Shown piece after piece: positions 9,456-17,406 of a DNA stretch of 33,712 nucleotides. Source of the DNA: Myxococcales bacterium (GTDB lineage: Bacteria; Myxococcota_A; UBA796; GCA-2862545); contig JAHQVJ010000074.1 in NCBI GenBank assembly GCA_019634415.1, positions 1-33,712 of the forward strand. The letters run 5' to 3'. The number at the start of each line of letters is the position of its first letter. Within the stretch, counting starts at the first letter, position 1. The notes beneath the pieces were generated by a model. It saw only the letters and a list, made by a program, of their open reading frames with translations, did not search any database and was not told the origin of the DNA. The translations under genes were made by a program, and so were the position numbers.

Positions 9456-9509
9456 CCACTTACGGTCCACCCACGCGGCCCGATCGGGGCGTATGCGAGC
9501 CGTAAGTGG
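9456..9509. promoter_or_regulatory. Inverted repeat in the divergent promoter region
   Basis: CCACTTACGG (9456-9465) and its exact complement CCGTAAGTGG (9500-9509) are 44 bp apart centre to centre. Outside both arms lies GCGC, offset by one base on the left. The pair sits between the metalloprotease start (9405) and the start of the plus-strand genes (9554/9646). It could be two operator half-sites controlling both directions. No binding protein is identified. Confidence 0.4.
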
Positions 9510-9553
9510 GCGCTGGCGCGGACCGGGCCTACTCCGTCGACCTCGGAGGATGC

Positions 9554-9610
9554 ATGCCCCTGATCTGGCTTGCCGCCCTGGCCGTGTGCCACCCCGTCCT
9601 CCACGTGTGA
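9554..9610 (+). CDS. Short signal-peptide-like ORF out of frame with the following pseudo-caspase
   Basis: 18 residues, MPLIWLAALAVCHPVLHV. It resembles the start of a lipoprotein (hydrophobic, Cys at 12). GGAGG lies four bases before the ATG, and the whole string GGAGGATGCATG recurs exactly at the start of the VWA lipoprotein gene (22530). The stop TGA overlaps an in-frame GTG (9607) of the downstream pseudo-caspase. Either this is a small leader ORF coupled to that gene, or the true gene starts here and a single-base indel (natural or assembly error) separates the signal peptide from the body. Confidence 0.4.
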   Translation: MPLIWLAALAVCHPVLHV

Positions 9611-9645
9611 GTGAGGCGGGGCCCCCAGACGACGAGGACGAGAGC

Positions 9646-10914
9646 ATGACGAGTTTTGCCGCGGTCGTGGTCGGAATCAGCGACTACCCCGAGCGCTCCG
9701 TGCAGCTGCCGGGCGTGGTCGACGACGTGCAGCGCGTGCTGGTGGCGCTGTACCGCCTGGGGTTCGAGCCCGAGCGCGTGCGCGTGGTCGGAGACGTGCC
9801 GGTGGACCCCGCTCGCTTCGACGACGCGCTCCGGCCCTGGATCGAGGCCCTCGAGGTCACAGGCGCCACCTCGGCCGAGGTCACGGCGGCCGTCGCATGG
9901 CTGGCCGCTCTCGAGGATGCCGACGACGTGCTGCTCTACGCAGCCTGCGGCGGCTTCCTCCGCGGGGACGACGAGGTGCTCGCCACCTCCGACGCGGCGG
10001 GCGTGACGGTGCAGTCCGTTCGGTCGGCGCTGGGCCGAAGGAGGCGCTCCACCCTGGCCCTCGACACCAGCTTCAGGGGGAGCCAAGCGGGCACGCGCAC
10101 CCTGGCTGCCGACAACTCGGGCTGCCTGGGCAGCTTGTTCCGACGATCCCCCTCCGAGCCGACCCACCACATCCCCGAGGCGGTGGTGGAGATGCGGTTC
10201 GACGGTGCAGGAGCCCGGCCGGACGCCGCTCCGGGACTGAGTGCCGTCATCGAGGCGCTGCCCACCTCGACCTGGCTGGCGTACTGGCGGGACAAGGACG
10301 TCGATCCCCCCACCATCATCTTGCCGGAGGGCCAGATCTCCCCCGACATCAACCACTTGGTCCTGACCAACGAGGTAGACCAGGTCATCGGCTACTGGGT
10401 GCCCTTCCCCCAAAGCTCCGTGTTCGCCGAGTCGTTCAAGAGCAAGGGCTACTCCCCGGACACAGACGTGTTCGCCTGGACGAACGCTGCCGGCGCCTGG
10501 CCCCAGAAGTTCCACGCCGTCTCCGACAAGATGGTACCGGTGGCCTTCCAACAGCAGGGATTCAACTGGCACACCTACACCGCGCAGCACTTCACCTCCT
10601 CGGGCGTCCCCGCGGGTGGAGCAGAGACCTGGTCCATCGAGGTCACGCTGCGCTTCGTCGACGCCGAGCCGCTCGTCCAGCCTCTTCTGGGCATGCAGGG
10701 GTGGCTGCAGCGAGACGCGTCGGAGGTCAGGCTCTACATGAGGAAGCGAATGCTGACGGGCGAGTTCATCACACCCGGCCTCGCGTTGCTACGGCTCACC
10801 TTCACCAAGCTGGCCGCCCCACCCGTGGTCTCTCCTCCAGACAGCGAGGATGACCACGTCATGGTCGCCGTGCTCCCCTTCCAGTCCGAGCTGGACGGAG
10901 GCCCCGTCCAGTAG
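9646..10914 (+). CDS. Caspase-fold protein lacking both catalytic residues, with unknown beta-rich C-terminal domain
   Basis: 422 residues from the ATG at 9646, where the caspase fold begins (FAAVVVGISDYP). In-frame GTG at 9607 and ATG at 9550 would add an acidic Pro-rich extension. Residues 1-150 follow the caspase pattern seen in the two neighbours. However, where they have AGHG this protein has AACGG (C101 in place of His), and where they have DTCESG it has DTSFRG (S142 in place of Cys). It should therefore be proteolytically inactive. Residues about 195-420 form a beta-rich domain I do not recognise, with Trp/Tyr/Phe-rich segments such as TWLAYWRD and FNWHTYTAQHF. The gene converges on the kinase-FGE gene with a 2-bp gap. 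It may act as a regulatory pseudoenzyme or decoy, or have a diverged function. The nearby frame-shifted signal peptide is noted separately. Confidence 0.8.
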   Translation: MTSFAAVVVGISDYPERSVQLPGVVDDVQRVLVALYRLGFEPERVRVVGDVPVDPARFDDALRPWIEALEVTGATSAEVTAAVAWLAALEDADDVLLYAACGGFLRGDDEVLATSDAAGVTVQSVRSALGRRRRSTLALDTSFRGSQAGTRTLAADNSGCLGSLFRRSPSEPTHHIPEAVVEMRFDGAGARPDAAPGLSAVIEALPTSTWLAYWRDKDVDPPTIILPEGQISPDINHLVLTNEVDQVIGYWVPFPQSSVFAESFKSKGYSPDTDVFAWTNAAGAWPQKFHAVSDKMVPVAFQQQGFNWHTYTAQHFTSSGVPAGGAETWSIEVTLRFVDAEPLVQPLLGMQGWLQRDASEVRLYMRKRMLTGEFITPGLALLRLTFTKLAAPPVVSPPDSEDDHVMVAVLPFQSELDGGPVQ

Positions 10915-10916
10915 AC

Positions 10917-13184
10917 CTACCGTGGCGACCGCACCAGGCGGAAGCCCACGCCCGTGAAGCGATGATCCTCCTCGATGGCGAAGCGGCCGGCGCTGCGGCA
11001 GAGATGGGCCGCACTGCTCCACGATCCCCCTCGCACGAAGCGATGGGGGGCTCGTGCCGCGAAGGTGGTGCAGACCACGGATCCGTCGGGGGGGCCCGAC
11101 CGCGTGTAGGCGTTTCCGCACAGATCGCGGCTGTTGCCGCCGAGTCCTCGGATCCCCCACACCGAGCAATCGGCGGGGAAGGCGTGCACGGGGTGCAGCC
11201 GCGGTGGCGGCTCGGAGGCCTGCATGGACGCCCACGTGGGATCCAGGTGCGGCCCCCAGGGAAAGATGCGGCCGTCCACTCCGCGGGCCGCCTTCTCCCA
11301 CTCCTGATCGTGGGGCAGCCGCCACGGGTGCCCCGTGACCTCGCCCCGCCACGCGGCATACGCCAGCGCCGCGCGGACGCTCACCTCCACCACCGGAAGG
11401 GCTGCGCGCTCCGGAGCGACGGCGAAGCCGTCCGGTGTGCGCGTCAGGCCGCTGCCCAGGGCATCTCGATGAAGCAGCCCCGGCGCGTGCTCCTCCGAGG
11501 CCGCACCCGACGCGAGGAAGGCCACGAACTGCTCGTTGGTGACCGCAAAGCGCTGCACGATCACGTCGTGCACCCACAGACGCCGCTGGCTCAGGCCCTC
11601 CAGCGCCAGCGGGTCGCCGCCGCTCACGAACCAGCCCCCCGCCATCCACACCTCGTCGGGTGCCAGGCTCCCGAGCGCGGGTAGCCGCACCACGTCGTCG
11701 CCCTCGGGCGCCTGCCGGGTCCAGGTCTCCCCGGCGCGCAGCCGCAGCGGGAGTCGGATGGAGTGATGCCCCTCGGCCTCGATGCGCAGCACCACCGATC
11801 CGGCTCGGGTGGAGGCCTGCAGCGGTGTGACGCCGAGGAGCTCCTCGCCACCATCCACCCAGCGCCGGTCCACCTCCTCCATGCGACACAGCACCACGCT
11901 GGCTCCGGGCGGATCCGTGCGCAGCTGAAGGGTGGCCAGCCCCGACAGCCAGCCGCGATGCTCACCGCGATCGTGCACCTGAACCTGCGCCCGGGCCCGC
12001 GCCGCCGCCGAGGGATCGCCACGCACCTCCGACGCCTCCGCCTCGTGGCGAAACAACGTGGCCAGCTGTGCGTGCGCCTCCGCCAGCTCGGCGTCGAAGG
12101 ACACGGCCTGCCGGAGCAGCACCTCCGCCTCCGCAGCCGCCGCATCGGCCTCGCCACGAAGCGACTGCGCCTGGGCCATCGCCTCCCACGCCGGACGCTT
12201 CCGCTCCAGGGGCTCGTGGCTCCGCACGTCGTCCAGCAGTGTCTCGCCCTGGAGCTGCAGCGCCTCCGCCCGGGCCCTCCGCTCCCGTGCTCGCTGCAGT
12301 GCCGCGCGCCCCGCCTCGAGTGCCGTCGTGGCCTGGCGGCGTCGCTGCGTGCCCAGCAGCCAGTCCGACAGCTCCTCGGCGAAGGCAGCCGCATCGCGAG
12401 GGCGCTGTGCCCGATCCGCGGCCAAGCTGCGGTGAGCCAGCTGCTCGAGGGCAGCGGGCAGATAGGCCTCCGTCAGATCCACCGGCCGGCCTGCGGCGGT
12501 GGCGGCGAGCACCGTGGCCACATTCCCCCGACGCGGCGGGTGACCGCTCCAGAGCGCCACCAGCGTGGCGCCCAGCGCGTGCACGTCGGCCGCGGCATCC
12601 GCCCCCTCCCCCCGGGCCTGCTCCGGAGCCAAGAATCCCGGCGTGCCCGCCACACCTTCGCTGTCGCGGTGGCGGCGAGCGAGCCCCCAGTCCACCACCA
12701 CCACCTCGCCGAAGTCCCCCACCATGATGTTGTCGGGCTTCAGATCGAGGTGCGCCACGCCCTCGTGGTGGGCGTAGGCCACGATCCGGGCCGCGCGCTC
12801 GAGCCACGAGATCACCGCCACCCGAGCAGGGTCTCCCGTCTGCCGGCTCCGGCGGGCCACCTCCCCCAGGGTCTGTCCCCGGACCTCCTGCATGGCGTAC
12901 CAGGAGCGCCCGTCGGGCAGGGTTCCCAGGTCGTGCACCGCCACGATGCCGGGGTGCTGCAGCCGCGCCGTCAGCCGCGCCTCCGTCCGCAGGGCCTCGG
13001 CTGCGTCTTGGGAGATTCGGGCCCCGATCTTGATCGCCACGGGTCGCTCGAGTCGCGCGTCCCAGGCACGGATCACCACACCGGCCCCTCCGGCGCCCAG
13101 CACGCTGGTACGACGGTAGCGCTCCGGCAGGCCGTCGGGAGGCTCGGATCCGGCCTCCACGGAGGGCTCGGTGGGCTCGCTCAC
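10917..13184 (-). CDS. Fusion of Ser/Thr protein kinase, PEGA-like domain and FGE/sulfatase-modifying-factor-like domain
   Basis: 755 residues from a GTG start. The kinase domain (about 22-275) has the glycine loop GAGGAGVV, lysine K52, HLDLKPDN (D147; a non-RD kinase), DWG at 165-167 in place of DFG, and GTPGFLAPE. An Ala/Arg/Glu-rich helical stretch follows (about 278-400), then a PEGA-like beta domain (about 415-485). Residues about 500-755 are an FGE-like domain (FAVTNEQF, WRLPHDQEWEKAARG, RGGSW). In true FGE two cysteines follow RGGSW at fixed spacing; here the first is S724 and only C729 remains, so canonical formylglycine formation is doubtful. No membrane helix is visible, so it is probably cytoplasmic. 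It is divergent from the FHA regulator with only 36 bp between starts, suggesting the two form a phosphorylation pair. Confidence 0.92.
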   Translation of the reverse strand: MSEPTEPSVEAGSEPPDGLPERYRRTSVLGAGGAGVVIRAWDARLERPVAIKIGARISQDAAEALRTEARLTARLQHPGIVAVHDLGTLPDGRSWYAMQEVRGQTLGEVARRSRQTGDPARVAVISWLERAARIVAYAHHEGVAHLDLKPDNIMVGDFGEVVVVDWGLARRHRDSEGVAGTPGFLAPEQARGEGADAAADVHALGATLVALWSGHPPRRGNVATVLAATAAGRPVDLTEAYLPAALEQLAHRSLAADRAQRPRDAAAFAEELSDWLLGTQRRRQATTALEAGRAALQRARERRARAEALQLQGETLLDDVRSHEPLERKRPAWEAMAQAQSLRGEADAAAAEAEVLLRQAVSFDAELAEAHAQLATLFRHEAEASEVRGDPSAAARARAQVQVHDRGEHRGWLSGLATLQLRTDPPGASVVLCRMEEVDRRWVDGGEELLGVTPLQASTRAGSVVLRIEAEGHHSIRLPLRLRAGETWTRQAPEGDDVVRLPALGSLAPDEVWMAGGWFVSGGDPLALEGLSQRRLWVHDVIVQRFAVTNEQFVAFLASGAASEEHAPGLLHRDALGSGLTRTPDGFAVAPERAALPVVEVSVRAALAYAAWRGEVTGHPWRLPHDQEWEKAARGVDGRIFPWGPHLDPTWASMQASEPPPRLHPVHAFPADCSVWGIRGLGGNSRDLCGNAYTRSGPPDGSVVCTTFAARAPHRFVRGGSWSSAAHLCRSAGRFAIEEDHRFTGVGFRLVRSPR

Positions 13185-13220
13185 GTGGTGTCCCGCAGTC
13201 CTGGCGTGTAGGGTCTCGGC

Positions 13221-14126
13221 ATGGCGAAGCTCCGACGACAGGGTGGCGCAGCGGCCATCCTACGCCATCGACATCTCGTGGGACGCGCCCCCTCGTGCCA
13301 CCTCGTGGTGGGCCACGATGCCTCCAGAGAGCACGCCAGCCTCCACTACAGCAGTCGCTCCTGGCGAGTCCGGGACCTGGCCAGCCGGAACGGCACCTAC
13401 GTGGACGGACGCCGGCTCGGACTCGGCGAGGAGTGCACACTCGAGACGGGCGCCACCCTTCGCTTCGGCACGGACGGCCCGACCTGGGAGCTGGTGGACG
13501 ATGCTCCTCCCGGGGCCTTCGCCTGCTCAGCCGCGGGCGAGTGGCTCGAGTCGGGCCCTGCCGGCCTGGCGATCCCCGATCCAGACACCCCCTTGGTGGT
13601 GATCTGCCGCGACTTCGACGGTCGCTGGCTCGCCGAGGGCCCCGAGGGAGCCGAGCCCATCGGAGATCTCGACACCATCGTCGTGGCCGGCACCTCGTGG
13701 ACCGTGCACCTCCCCGAGCACCTGACCTCCACCGTGGTCTCCCGGCAGCCCGTCCCGGTGTGCGAGCTGTCTCTGCACTTCAGCGTGTCGCAGGACGAGG
13801 AGCACGTCCGCATCGTGGCGGACGCTGCAGGGGAGCGCCTCGATCTCGAGAGCCGAGCCCACCACTACCTGCTGCTCACCCTGGCACGCATGCGGCGACA
13901 GGACGCCGAGACGGGGCACCGCGACGAGGAGTGTGGCTGGATCTACCAAGACGATCTCGCGAAGCGCCTCGGCTACACGCGGCAGCAGGTCCACCTGCTG
14001 ATCCATCGCGCGCGGACCCAGCTCGGGTCCCACCAGACCATCGTGGAGCCCGCACGACTCATCGAGCGGCGGACCACACGACAGATCCGCATCGGCACGA
14101 GCCGACTGCAGGTCGAAGCGGCGTAG
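13221..14126 (+). CDS. FHA domain protein with C-terminal winged-helix domain
   Basis: 301 residues. Residues about 5-75 form an FHA domain with the phosphothreonine-binding signature (GRAPSC, SREHASL, SRNGTYVDG). After a beta-rich middle, the C-terminal segment (about 190-290) is helical and contains a winged-helix/HTH (LAKRLGYTRQQVHLLIHRAR), as in the FHA-containing regulators common in myxobacteria. FHA domains read phosphothreonine, so this is probably a transcription factor responding to a kinase. The kinase-FGE gene is transcribed divergently only 36 bp away, making it the obvious candidate. An AGGG seven or so bases before the ATG is a modest ribosome binding site. The two large regulator and caspase genes follow on the same strand. 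Confidence 0.9.
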   Translation: MAKLRRQGGAAAILRHRHLVGRAPSCHLVVGHDASREHASLHYSSRSWRVRDLASRNGTYVDGRRLGLGEECTLETGATLRFGTDGPTWELVDDAPPGAFACSAAGEWLESGPAGLAIPDPDTPLVVICRDFDGRWLAEGPEGAEPIGDLDTIVVAGTSWTVHLPEHLTSTVVSRQPVPVCELSLHFSVSQDEEHVRIVADAAGERLDLESRAHHYLLLTLARMRRQDAETGHRDEECGWIYQDDLAKRLGYTRQQVHLLIHRARTQLGSHQTIVEPARLIERRTTRQIRIGTSRLQVEAA

Positions 14127-14138
14127 CGCCGGGCTCCC

Positions 14139-14240
14139 TCAGTCGAGATCCTGCAGCCACCAGCGATCGATGACGTCTTCCGCTGTCTCGAACATGTGCA
14201 CCTCCACCGCGAGGGTGCGCCGATCGATGCGCCCCTGCAC
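14139..14240 (-). other. Possible small ORF or gene remnant
   Basis: In the 210-bp gap before the dual winged-helix gene, the minus strand reads 33 residues from a GTG to a TGA. Its composition looks like a natural protein C-terminus (it contains VEVHMFETAEDVIDRWW and ends LQDLD). A stop lies just upstream in this frame, and no ribosome binding site is evident. It may be a decayed gene tail. Nothing identifies a family. Confidence 0.2.
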
Positions 14241-14336
14241 TTGCAGCGACTTTCACCGACGAGCGAGAGCATGCGCGAGTGACGCGGACCGCGCCGCGCC
14301 CCTAGCGTTGCACAGACTCGCACTCGGGAGTCGGAC

Positions 14337-17300
14337 ATGCAGCCATACGACGATCTCGCCAGCGCACAGGCGGCCCTGGCCACCGCCACCCGTCGAGGAC
14401 CGGACGACGAGGTGGAGCGACACCTCCGCCGAGTGAGCACGCTCGTGATGAGCACCACGTGCGCGCACGCCGCCGCGTCGGCCTGGCTGGAGGTGGCGCT
14501 GGCCCTGGCGCGGCTGCACCGGCCCGTGACAGCCATCGCCGAGGACGCGTGGGTACGGTGCGAGCACACCCGCCACCCGCGCCGCCTCGAGGCCCGAGCC
14601 CTGGCCACCCTGGTCGGATCCGCCACGTACGGGCCCTTGCTGACGGCCGCAGAGCCGCGGTCGGGCTGGCTCGAAGCCACCCTTCATCGGGCAGCACAGC
14701 TCGCCCATGCCTCCCCGGACGCGTGGGCCCAGGCCGCACAGTCGGCGGTCGAGCAGCTCCGGTCGGTGCCCGCCTCGAGCCGTGCCGCGGCAGGCCGCTG
14801 GATCGCCGTGGCCGAGGGTCGCTCGGGGTGGGAGCCACACAGCGCCCGCAGCGGTCCAGTGCTCGGCTTCGACACCGACCGCGCCCTGATCCGCACCGTC
14901 GACGGAGCCTGCGCTCTCGGGGCGTCCCAGCGCCGCTTCGACCTGGCCCTCGCCCTGGCGCTTCAGCCCGCGCAGCCCGCGCCCTTGCTCTTCGAGCGAG
15001 TGTGGGGGCAGCGGTTCAGGGGCCGCTGCAGCACCAACGCGCTGCACGCGAGCATCAGCCGACTGCGCGCCGCACTCGACAGCGCTGGGATCCGCACCCC
15101 CCTCACCTGCGCGGACGGCCGCTACGCCTTCGGTGGGCATCCCACCGTCTACGTCCGAGGCCAGGTGCGGCTGGCCGACGTACCCGTCCTGAGCGACCAC
15201 GAGGAGCAGGTGTTGGCCGCCGTCCGCGCCCATCGCTGGGTCGGGATGTGGGGCGGCACAGCCGACCTCCGCGTGGCCACCCTGCAGCGCGTGGCACGAG
15301 CCTTCGGCGGAAGGACCGTGTGGGTGCGAGCCAGAGGGCTTCGACGCCGGGGAGCCCTCCTCGATGCCGTGGCCAAGCTGCTACGCACCGACCCCGACCA
15401 GGTGGGCGACGCCCTGACCCGCCTGCACCATCCACTGCTCGTGCTCGACGAGGTGGGGGAGCTGCCCGAATCCGACCTGGGCGACCTGATCTTCGCTTGG
15501 ACCCGTCGCGGCGGCCTCCGCGTGGCGACCACCTCCCCGCGCCCACGGGGATCGGCCTGCGTGCGAATGCGCCAGCCACCACCCCGGCGCCGGAGCCCGA
15601 GCACGGACCCACCACACGAGAGGTTGCTCGCGGATCTCCCCGCCCGGCTACGGGTCGCCAGACCCGTGGGTGACTGGGTCCGAGACACCGAGGGTACCGT
15701 CGTGGCGCGACTCGACCCCTGTCGCGGCGTCGCAGAGGTGGAGGGAGCCCGCCTCGAGCTGCGCGCTAGACCCACCCAGCTCGCGCTGCTGTGGGCCTTG
15801 TCGGGCGCGAGGCGCCCGCTGTCCACCGCCGATCTCCAGCGGTGCATCTGGGGCGAGGTACGAGGCGACGCGGGCGCGCTGCACGCCGCCATCCGCCGCC
15901 TGCGCAGCCGACTCCCCCCGGGCCACACCATCGTGGCCGGCCCCACGGGGCACCGCCTCGAGCCCTCCTGGGAGCGATGGGTGCCCCGCCATGCCCCCAC
16001 CCCCGGCCCCCTCGCCCCCGCGGGGCTGCTCTGCGACGTGCAGGCATTGTGGGCCACCCTCCTGGCGCGAGGCTGGGCCTCGTGGACGGGCCCTCACGGA
16101 CACACGATGACCGAGCACCTCCTCGCCCGGTGCCGGGGCCTGGCGGTGGGGGTGGCGGTGGCACCAGGCGAGGGGCTGACGCAGGCAATGGCGCGCAGGC
16201 TGGGGGTCGCCCACGAGGAGCTGCGAGCCGCGATGGAGCCGGTGAGCCTCTTGGTCGCGACGGGAGACGTGCCCCACCAGACAGCCCCTCCTTGGAACAC
16301 CCCCACGGTGTGGGTGCCGGCGGGCACCCTCGCGCCCGCCCCTGCCTACAGCCGGAGCCCGTGGAAGCAGATCGTCGGCTGCCTCGACCCACGACGACGA
16401 CGGCGACTGCAGCGTGAGCTGGGAACGCTGCGACAGCCCCTGGCAACGCTCGATCTCCACCGAGCCGACCAGGAGCTCGTGCGTGCGTTGCGCGACGACG
16501 ACCTGCCCGGTGAGGCCCGGCTGCGCGGCCTGCAGGCCCTGTGGGAGATCCGAGCCCGTGCCGGCGCCACAGCCCACGGAGAGGAGCGCCTGGCGCCCCC
16601 GCTGCAGCGGCTACGGGCCCTCCTGAATCGCCATGGCGAGCCCGGAGACTGGGGGCGCGCGCTGATCGCGCAGGGCACCAGCGCGCTGTGGTGCGGCGAC
16701 CTCGCCACGGCCCGCGAGCACTACGAGATCGCCGCTCGCCTGGCGCAGACCTGGCAGCTCCCCGTGCTGAACGGCACGGCACGCCTCGGCGAGGCCTGGA
16801 CGGCGCTGCGCGAGGAGCGCCTCGAGGACTGCCACGCCGCCCTCGACGCCGCGGCACCCTCGCGGCCCGCCGACGTCCATCGATGCTGGGCCCTTCGGCT
16901 CGCCGTCGCCCTTGATCGGGCAGACCCGTCCGCCATGCACGCGCTGCTCCGGCGCGCCCCCGCCTCGAGCGATGGCCGCATCACGCTGAGGCGTGCCATG
17001 GCGCACCACGCCCTGGGACACACAGCGGAGAGCCGCGCCCTGTACGCCGAGGCCATCCGATGGATCGCCGAGCAGGATCGCCGGTGGCTCGCAGCCGCCC
17101 TCTGTCTCGCAGCCAGCACCCACCCATCGCCCGCTCCCCTCCTCCGCAGAGCGAGGCGCGCGCTGATCGGGGGAGATCGAGCGAGCGCCGCGCTGATCGG
17201 CCTCGCCGAGGCACGCCTGAACGACGCCGATCCGACGTCGGTGGGCGGCACGATCCGAGCGGCCGGACACACCGACCCGGCGTCGTTCCCGAGCGAGCTG

Positions 17301-17369
17301 GTCCGCTTCGCGTGGCGAGACTGGCGGCCCGCGGGCTCCGCTGCGAGGTGCGCCCGCGCGATGGCATGA
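14337..17369 (+). CDS. Large regulator with two winged-helix domains, two degenerate NTPase-like domains and a TPR-like C-terminus
   Basis: 1010 residues, with GGGAG upstream as a plausible ribosome binding site. After a helical N-terminus, a first OmpR/BTAD-like winged helix lies at about 173-267 (FERVWGQRFRG, ALHASISRLRAAL). A STAND-like segment at about 283-400 follows; the Walker A position reads WVGMWGGTADLRV, without GKT, but a Walker B-like LLVLDE remains. A second winged helix lies at about 465-550 (LQRCIWGEVRG, ALHAAIRRLRSRL), then a second NTPase-like segment with WTGPHGHTMTEHLLA, again without Lys. About 640-1010 is Ala/Arg/Leu-rich and TPR-like. The layout is an internal duplication of the winged-helix + NTPase unit seen once, with an intact P-loop, in the regulator at 25588-28686. 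It lies 37 bp before the larger WD40-caspase and may regulate it. Nucleotide binding is doubtful. Confidence 0.75.
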   Translation: MQPYDDLASAQAALATATRRGPDDEVERHLRRVSTLVMSTTCAHAAASAWLEVALALARLHRPVTAIAEDAWVRCEHTRHPRRLEARALATLVGSATYGPLLTAAEPRSGWLEATLHRAAQLAHASPDAWAQAAQSAVEQLRSVPASSRAAAGRWIAVAEGRSGWEPHSARSGPVLGFDTDRALIRTVDGACALGASQRRFDLALALALQPAQPAPLLFERVWGQRFRGRCSTNALHASISRLRAALDSAGIRTPLTCADGRYAFGGHPTVYVRGQVRLADVPVLSDHEEQVLAAVRAHRWVGMWGGTADLRVATLQRVARAFGGRTVWVRARGLRRRGALLDAVAKLLRTDPDQVGDALTRLHHPLLVLDEVGELPESDLGDLIFAWTRRGGLRVATTSPRPRGSACVRMRQPPPRRRSPSTDPPHERLLADLPARLRVARPVGDWVRDTEGTVVARLDPCRGVAEVEGARLELRARPTQLALLWALSGARRPLSTADLQRCIWGEVRGDAGALHAAIRRLRSRLPPGHTIVAGPTGHRLEPSWERWVPRHAPTPGPLAPAGLLCDVQALWATLLARGWASWTGPHGHTMTEHLLARCRGLAVGVAVAPGEGLTQAMARRLGVAHEELRAAMEPVSLLVATGDVPHQTAPPWNTPTVWVPAGTLAPAPAYSRSPWKQIVGCLDPRRRRRLQRELGTLRQPLATLDLHRADQELVRALRDDDLPGEARLRGLQALWEIRARAGATAHGEERLAPPLQRLRALLNRHGEPGDWGRALIAQGTSALWCGDLATAREHYEIAARLAQTWQLPVLNGTARLGEAWTALREERLEDCHAALDAAAPSRPADVHRCWALRLAVALDRADPSAMHALLRRAPASSDGRITLRRAMAHHALGHTAESRALYAEAIRWIAEQDRRWLAAALCLAASTHPSPAPLLRRARRALIGGDRASAALIGLAEARLNDADPTSVGGTIRAAGHTDPASFPSELVRFAWRDWRPAGSAARCARAMA

Positions 17370-17406
17370 CACGGGCGGACGTGATCCGCTGTGCCATGCT
17401 TGCCGC

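Noticed and set aside
8686..9645. Long N-terminal extension of the pseudo-caspase frame running back into the metalloprotease gene
   Set aside because: It is antisense to the metalloprotease coding sequence and has no signal or domain; the caspase fold starts at 9646.
11763..13211. 482-codon plus-strand frame opposite the kinase-FGE gene
   Set aside because: His/Arg/Leu-rich antisense shadow; kinase and FGE motifs are on the minus strand.
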